The translations under genes and the position numbers were made by a program. The notes under the pieces were generated by a model that was given only the letters and a program-made list of their open reading frames with translations, was not told the DNA's origin and ran no database searches. From GCA-2861595 sp035526335 (GTDB taxonomy: Bacteria > Actinomycetota > Acidimicrobiia > Acidimicrobiales > GCA-2861595): 64,000 nt of DNA. Where the stretch lies: assembly GCA_035526335.1 (NCBI GenBank), contig DATLCN010000036.1:179004-243003 (forward strand). The letters run 5' to 3'. Below, in pieces: positions 60,087 to 64,000 of this stretch. Numbering within the stretch: position 1 is the stretch's first letter; every line of letters begins with the position of its first letter.

Positions 60087-61481
60087 GTGAATGATTCGGC
60101 GCCCCCGGGAACTGAGAGCTCGCTCGACCAGCTACCCGTAGCCATCGTCCCGATCGTGGACGAGGGCCTCGGCAATTCCGCTTACGTGATCGACCTCGGC
60201 GACAGCCGCCTGGTGGTGATCGATCCCGGGCGTCATCCCGCCCCGTTCCTCGCCCAGGCCGAGCGCCGTGGGGCGCAGATCGCCTTCAGCGTCGAAACCC
60301 ATCTCCATGCCGACTTCGTGACCGGGAGCAGGGAGCTCGCTGCTCATGGGGCGAGCGTCGTGGCGCCCGTGGGTGCTGGGCTGGAGTGGCCGCACCGGCC
60401 TGTCGCCGGCAATGACGCCGTCGATCTCGGCGGTCTCACCCTGACGGCCCTGTCTACCCCGGGCCACACTCCGGAACACCTCTCCTACCTCCTCTCGGAC
60501 GGCGAACGGCCTCTTGCAGTTTTCACCGGCGGGTCGCTACTGGTCGGTGCGGTGGCGCGCACTGACCTGATCGCGCCTGAAGCGACCGAGGGCCTGGCTC
60601 GGGCGCTTTGGCGGTCCCTGCGAGACCAGCTTCTCGTTCTGCCGGACCAGACCGTGGTCCTCCCGACGCACGGCGCCGGCAGCTTCTGCTCGGCACCCGC
60701 CGACACCCGGCGCTGGACCACCATCGGCGACGAGCGCCGGAACAACCCGTTGCTGAGTGCCGCCGACGAGGACGCGTTCGTGGCTGCCCTTCTGGTCAGC
60801 TTCGGGAGCTACCCCTCCTACTTCCGCCACCTGCGCGACGTGAACCGGACCGGCCCTGCGGTCCTCGGTGCGCGTCAGCCGGCACTGGAGGCGCTGGACG
60901 TGGAGACCTTTCGTCAGCGCGTCGAGGAGGGCGCCGCCCTGATCGATGTCCGCCCGGTCAAGGAGTGGTCGTCGGGCCACATCCCCGGGTCCATCGCCAT
61001 CCCGCTCCGGAACCAGTTCGCCTCCTGGCTGGGCTGGCTCCTCGAGCGCCACCAGCCCCTGGTATTCGTGATCGGGACCGACCAGGATCGTGTGGAGCTG
61101 GTCCGCCAGTGCCACCAGATCGGCTACGACGAGCTGGCGGGGGAGCTGGCGGGCGGTATCGCCGCATGGGCAGAAGCTGGCCGGGAGCTCCAGCGTACGG
61201 CCCTGGTTGCCGCCAGCGACTTCAGCGGGCGCGCCCTCGACGTCCGCCAGAACAGCGAGTACTCCGCAGGTCACCTCCCCCGGTCCGTGCACGTCGAGTT
61301 GGGCGGACTCGCGTCATCGCCGGCAGACGCCGAGCCGGTCGACGCCGTGATGTGCGCGCACGGCGAGCGGGCGGCCACCGCGGCCAGCCTCCTCGAGCGT
61401 GCCGGGCGGCAAATCGCGGTGGTGATCGGCGGGCCGGACGACTGGGCCGCCGCCACCGGACGATCGCTTTCGTGCCCCTGA
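60087..61481 (+). CDS. Metallo-beta-lactamase (persulfide dioxygenase-like) with two rhodanese domains
   Basis: A 464-residue protein. The N-terminal MBL fold carries ETHLHADFVTGSRELA (H-x-H-x-D) and STPGHTPEHLSYLL (third His), the pattern of persulfide dioxygenases/ETHE1 and CstB. A first rhodanese domain (about 270-365) has IDVRPVKEWSSGHIPGSIAI, but where the active Cys is expected there is VFVIGTDQDR, so it looks inactive. A second (about 370-460) has LDVRQNSEYSAGHLPRSVHV and the Cys loop VMCAHGERAA. CstB-type enzymes oxidise persulfides to sulfite and thiosulfate. It starts at GTG 60087, divergent from the ArsR-rhodanese regulator across the palindrome. Confidence 0.88.
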   Translation: MNDSAPPGTESSLDQLPVAIVPIVDEGLGNSAYVIDLGDSRLVVIDPGRHPAPFLAQAERRGAQIAFSVETHLHADFVTGSRELAAHGASVVAPVGAGLEWPHRPVAGNDAVDLGGLTLTALSTPGHTPEHLSYLLSDGERPLAVFTGGSLLVGAVARTDLIAPEATEGLARALWRSLRDQLLVLPDQTVVLPTHGAGSFCSAPADTRRWTTIGDERRNNPLLSAADEDAFVAALLVSFGSYPSYFRHLRDVNRTGPAVLGARQPALEALDVETFRQRVEEGAALIDVRPVKEWSSGHIPGSIAIPLRNQFASWLGWLLERHQPLVFVIGTDQDRVELVRQCHQIGYDELAGELAGGIAAWAEAGRELQRTALVAASDFSGRALDVRQNSEYSAGHLPRSVHVELGGLASSPADAEPVDAVMCAHGERAATAASLLERAGRQIAVVIGGPDDWAAATGRSLSCP

Positions 61482-61519
61482 GGACGGTCCCCGCCGTGGG
61501 GGCGGCTGGCGGTAATGAA

Positions 61520-62770
61520 ATGCGGCTCGGCATCCGAGCCAACCTGGCCCAGTTCAGCCTGCTCGTGGCGGTGGGTGGCCTCGTGGGCGGCACCATCGGC
61601 CAGGAGCGCACCGTTTTGCCCCTGCTCGCCGAACGGGAATTCGGCCTGCGGGGCTACACGGCGGGCCTAACTTTCATCGTCGCCTTCGGGATCACCAAGG
61701 CCTTCAGCAACCTGGTGGCCGGCGCCCTCTCCGACCGGATCGGGCGAAAGCCGGTTCTGGTGACGGGCTGGCTCGTCGCCCTCCCGGTGCCGGCGCTGTT
61801 GATCTGGGCCCCGAACTGGACCTGGGTCATCGTGGCCAATGTGCTGCTCGGCATCAACCAGGGCCTGACCTGGTCCACCACGGTGATCATGAAGATCGAC
61901 TTGGCGGGCCCCGGGCGCCGAGGGTTGGCCATGGGGCTCAACGAGGCTGCCGGCTACCTCGCTATGGCCGTGACGGCAGTGGCGACAGGGTGGATCGCCA
62001 CCCAGCACGGCCTACGTCCCGCGCCCTTCCTCCTCGGCGCCGCCTACATCGCCCTCGGTCTCGGCCTCTCAGGCCTGTTCGTTCGCGAGACCCGCGGCTA
62101 TGCGCAGCACGAGGCCGATACCTCTGCCGGCGCGGGCGCGCGGATGAGCCTGCGGAGGGTGCTGACCCACACCGCCCTCGAGGACCGTTGCCTGCTTGCC
62201 GTCAACCAGGCCGGCCTGGTCAACAACCTCAACGACGGCCTGGCATGGGGCATCCTTCCCATCCTCTTCGTCGCCGACGGGCTCAGCGTCGCCGACGTCG
62301 GTCGGCTGGCGGCCCTGTACCCCGCGGTCTGGGGCGCCGGCCAGCTTGTCACCGGGCCCCTCTCCGACCGTGTTGGCCGCAAGCCGCTCATCGTGTCGGG
62401 CATGCTGACCCAGGCCGCCGCCTTGAGCGTCTTTGCCGCCGGCACCGGCATGGTCCCTTGGGCCTTCGCCGCCGTCGGGCTCGGGTTCGGGACCGCCCTC
62501 GTCTATCCCACCCTGCTGGCGGCTGTCGCCGATGTCTCCCATCCGAGCTGGCGAGCCTCCGCCGTGGGCGTCTACCGGCTGTGGAGGGACAGCGGGTACG
62601 CGATCGGCGCCCTGGTGGCCGGCATCAGCGCCGACCTCATCGGCCTTCGGGGGGCAGTGGCCATCGTCGCCGCCCTCACCGCCGCCAGCGGGCTGGTCGC
62701 CCACCGGATGCTCGTCGAGACTCGGCCGAAGCCTTTGATCCGCGACCTCCTTGAGGCACAGGCGCGCTGA
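61520..62770 (+). CDS. MFS transporter in the sulfur cluster
   Basis: A 416-residue major facilitator with about 12 membrane segments. Motif A occurs in both halves, GALSDRIGRKPVLVTGW and GPLSDRVGRKPLIVSGM, and the central loop is short. The ATG at 61520 lies 38 bases after the MBL-rhodanese stop, so they are probably co-transcribed. The operon partner suggests a sulfur compound (for example sulfite or thiosulfate) or a toxic anion as the substrate, but nothing in the sequence fixes it. Confidence 0.87.
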   Translation: MRLGIRANLAQFSLLVAVGGLVGGTIGQERTVLPLLAEREFGLRGYTAGLTFIVAFGITKAFSNLVAGALSDRIGRKPVLVTGWLVALPVPALLIWAPNWTWVIVANVLLGINQGLTWSTTVIMKIDLAGPGRRGLAMGLNEAAGYLAMAVTAVATGWIATQHGLRPAPFLLGAAYIALGLGLSGLFVRETRGYAQHEADTSAGAGARMSLRRVLTHTALEDRCLLAVNQAGLVNNLNDGLAWGILPILFVADGLSVADVGRLAALYPAVWGAGQLVTGPLSDRVGRKPLIVSGMLTQAAALSVFAAGTGMVPWAFAAVGLGFGTALVYPTLLAAVADVSHPSWRASAVGVYRLWRDSGYAIGALVAGISADLIGLRGAVAIVAALTAASGLVAHRMLVETRPKPLIRDLLEAQAR

Positions 62771-62938
62771 AACATTGCCTCACCGAGATCCGGTGACCTG
62801 ACTTCCTCGCAACCTGATTATCGCAGCTGACACTGCGTCGTGGTTCTGCTACCCGTTGCACCAGCGCAAGAGAACCATCGCCTTCGCGCCGGCCTGGTCG
62901 GAATACGGTTCCGGCGTGCTGGAGCGTCCTGCCTCGTC

Positions 62939-63363
62939 GCCTACACGCCGGACCGCGATCTGGCCGCGCTGGTCCTCGTCGAGCCTTCGTGTGGTTCTGG
63001 TGCCTTCCTCGGCCCCATCGTCGACCGCCTCATCGCCTCCGCCACCCTTCACGGGCGTGACCTGTTGTCGCTCGACGGCGCCATCCGGGCCTTCGACCTG
63101 CTCGACGCCAATGCCGAGCTCGCCCGGAAGGGGATCTGTCACCGCCTCCACGAGGCGGGAGCCGCCCGGAAGGAAGCCGAGGCGCTCGTTCGGAGTTGGG
63201 TCACGACGGGAGACTTTCTGCTCAAGGATCAAGAACCGGCAAGTGCGGACTTCGTCGTCGGCAATCCGCCCTACATCCGCCTGGAGGGCGTCGCTCCCCG
63301 GGTCATGGATGCGTACAGACGGCTGTGGCCCACCATGCGCGGCCGCAGCGACATCTACGGCCT
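62939..63363 (+). pseudogene. N6-adenine DNA methyltransferase fragment
   Basis: In an open frame, AYTPDRDLAALVLVEPSCGS and GAFLGPIVDRL give the SAM motif I region, and ADFVVGNPPYIRLEGV gives the catalytic NPPY motif IV. These are signs of an Eco57I-like gamma-class methylase. Upstream it lacks an N-terminus; downstream, after RGRSDIYGLELEA, the sequence turns into the reverse complement of another frame. Only the catalytic core piece survives. It is one of several rearranged restriction-modification leftovers. Confidence 0.72.
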
Positions 63364-63376
63364 TGAACTGGAGGCA

Positions 63377-63601
63377 GCGGCCGTGAATGGCGGCCGCGAA
63401 CGACTGGTACGAGAGGGTGTCGCTGGGGAAGCGGACCCGGCCGTCGGACTTGCGAGCAAGGACCAGGCAGGCGGCGTCGAGAAGCCGCTCCCGCACCATC
63501 CGATCGAAGAACACCTCGTATCGGCGTAGCTTGACCCAGCGCCCGGCGCCCAGTTCGTGGACCAGCGCGTCGAGTCCCGGCGCCCACGCCGGCGTCAGGC
63601 A
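63377..63601 (-). other. Unassigned coding-like fragment
   Basis: On the minus strand the stretch LDALVHELGAGRWVKLRRYE, VFFDRMVRERLLDAACLVLA and SDGRVRFPSDTLSYQSFAAA has strong protein-like bias with no stop. It has no normal start and runs into the inverted methyltransferase piece. I do not recognise the family. It may be part of a DNA-processing gene from the same decayed element. Confidence 0.4.
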
Positions 63602-63717
63602 TGGCGGCGGCCACGAAAGCCGACGTTGCACAGGAATGGCGTCTTGTCGAGTTCGTTGTCCGGCGCGCATCATCTCTCCTGAGAAGCGCCGCATACGGTT
63701 GCTGTGGACGTCTCTCC

Positions 63718-64000
63718 TCAGGAGCCGAGGCCGAGGACAGTCGTGAGCGCTTCGTCGACGCCCCACAGCTCCTCAGGGCTCAGGTGGCCGTACAGCTCGC
63801 CGAGACGACGGGAATCGACAGCGCCGAGTTGCTCCACCAGGACCCGCGTCGTCTCGCCTTGGACATCGATCTCGGGACGGAATGACGCCGAGCGCGCGCT
63901 GCGAGAGGTGGGTGCGACGATCACCACGGATCGAGGAAGGAACTCGTCTCCTTGGACAACGACGGCGAAGCGGTCACCATGCTGCTCGTGACCTATGCCC
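63718..64000 (-). CDS. MazF/PemK-type toxin (partial, runs off the window)
   Basis: The minus strand reads into the window with GHEQHGDRFAVVVQGDEFLP, RSVVIVAPTSRSARSASFRP, then TRVLVEQLGAVDSRRLGELY and ELWGVDEALTTVLGLGS before the stop at 63718. This is the PemK/MazF endoribonuclease pattern, missing roughly ten N-terminal residues beyond base 64000. MazF toxins cut mRNA at short motifs and are held inactive by a MazE antitoxin, whose gene should lie just outside the window. Confidence 0.85.
   Translation of the reverse strand, partial: GIGHEQHGDRFAVVVQGDEFLPRSVVIVAPTSRSARSASFRPEIDVQGETTRVLVEQLGAVDSRRLGELYGHLSPEELWGVDEALTTVLGLGS

Overview
The window is high-GC DNA from an actinobacterium, and the gene content fits the class Acidimicrobiia best. 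The clues are a BldC-like regulator, a complete GlnR-type operator, an HspR-containing dnaK operon, LPXTG and Calx-beta surface proteins, and C-terminal YWLVASDGGIFAFGDA repeats. The class is inferred from gene content, not from a marker phylogeny.

Bases 1-15200 hold the most unusual system. Two genes (3032-5485 and 6784-9078) each fuse an N-terminal type IV prepilin segment to a complete family 5 (peptide/nickel-type) ABC solute-binding protein. Each fusion has its own DppB/DppC permease pair. One DppD/DppF ATPase pair follows at 13132-15191, and a PilT ATPase, a degenerate second pilT and an atypical pseudopilin lie between. A paralogous pair of small one-pass membrane proteins accompanies the two units. 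Upstream of both fusions is the same array of four CTTCAGG-like repeats spaced 10, 11 and 11 bp, as expected for an OmpR/PhoB-family regulator. The window opens in the end of a histidine kinase. The simplest reading is a duplicated, phospho-relay-controlled uptake module whose substrate receptor is inserted or displayed like a pilin.

Bases 15200-24200 encode envelope proteins (an M23 peptidase, a ten-repeat Calx-beta protein and an Ig-like protein with the same C-terminal repeat), a HAD hydrolase and BldC. A fused alpha-beta 2-oxoacid dehydrogenase E1 follows. Bases 26513-37946 are a nearly complete purine pathway, purA-D-E-B-C-S-Q and purL-F-M, all on the minus strand and mostly with 1-8 base overlaps, interrupted only by one uncharacterised plus-strand gene.

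Bases 37992-50124 carry clpB, an LPXTG protein next to a secreted caspase-like protein, the dnaK-grpE-dnaJ-hspR operon, an M14 carboxypeptidase and phosphoglycerate mutase. clpB and dnaK share a HAIR-like inverted repeat that probably binds HspR. Bases 50153-56085 form a nitrogen-linked block: amt with a four-half-site GlnR box, an nhaA remnant, a cation/proton antiporter fused to a GlnD-like HD/ACT module, and two small OmpR-type winged-helix proteins.

A tRNA-Gly(CCC) at 56186-56256 marks the edge of an eroded accessory region. It holds antitoxin and toxin remnants, a relaxase fragment, a broken mrr, and DNA methyltransferase pieces. Within it lies an intact sulfur-related cluster (DsrE-like protein, ArsR-rhodanese regulator, metallo-beta-lactamase/double-rhodanese protein and MFS transporter). 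The window ends inside a MazF toxin gene.
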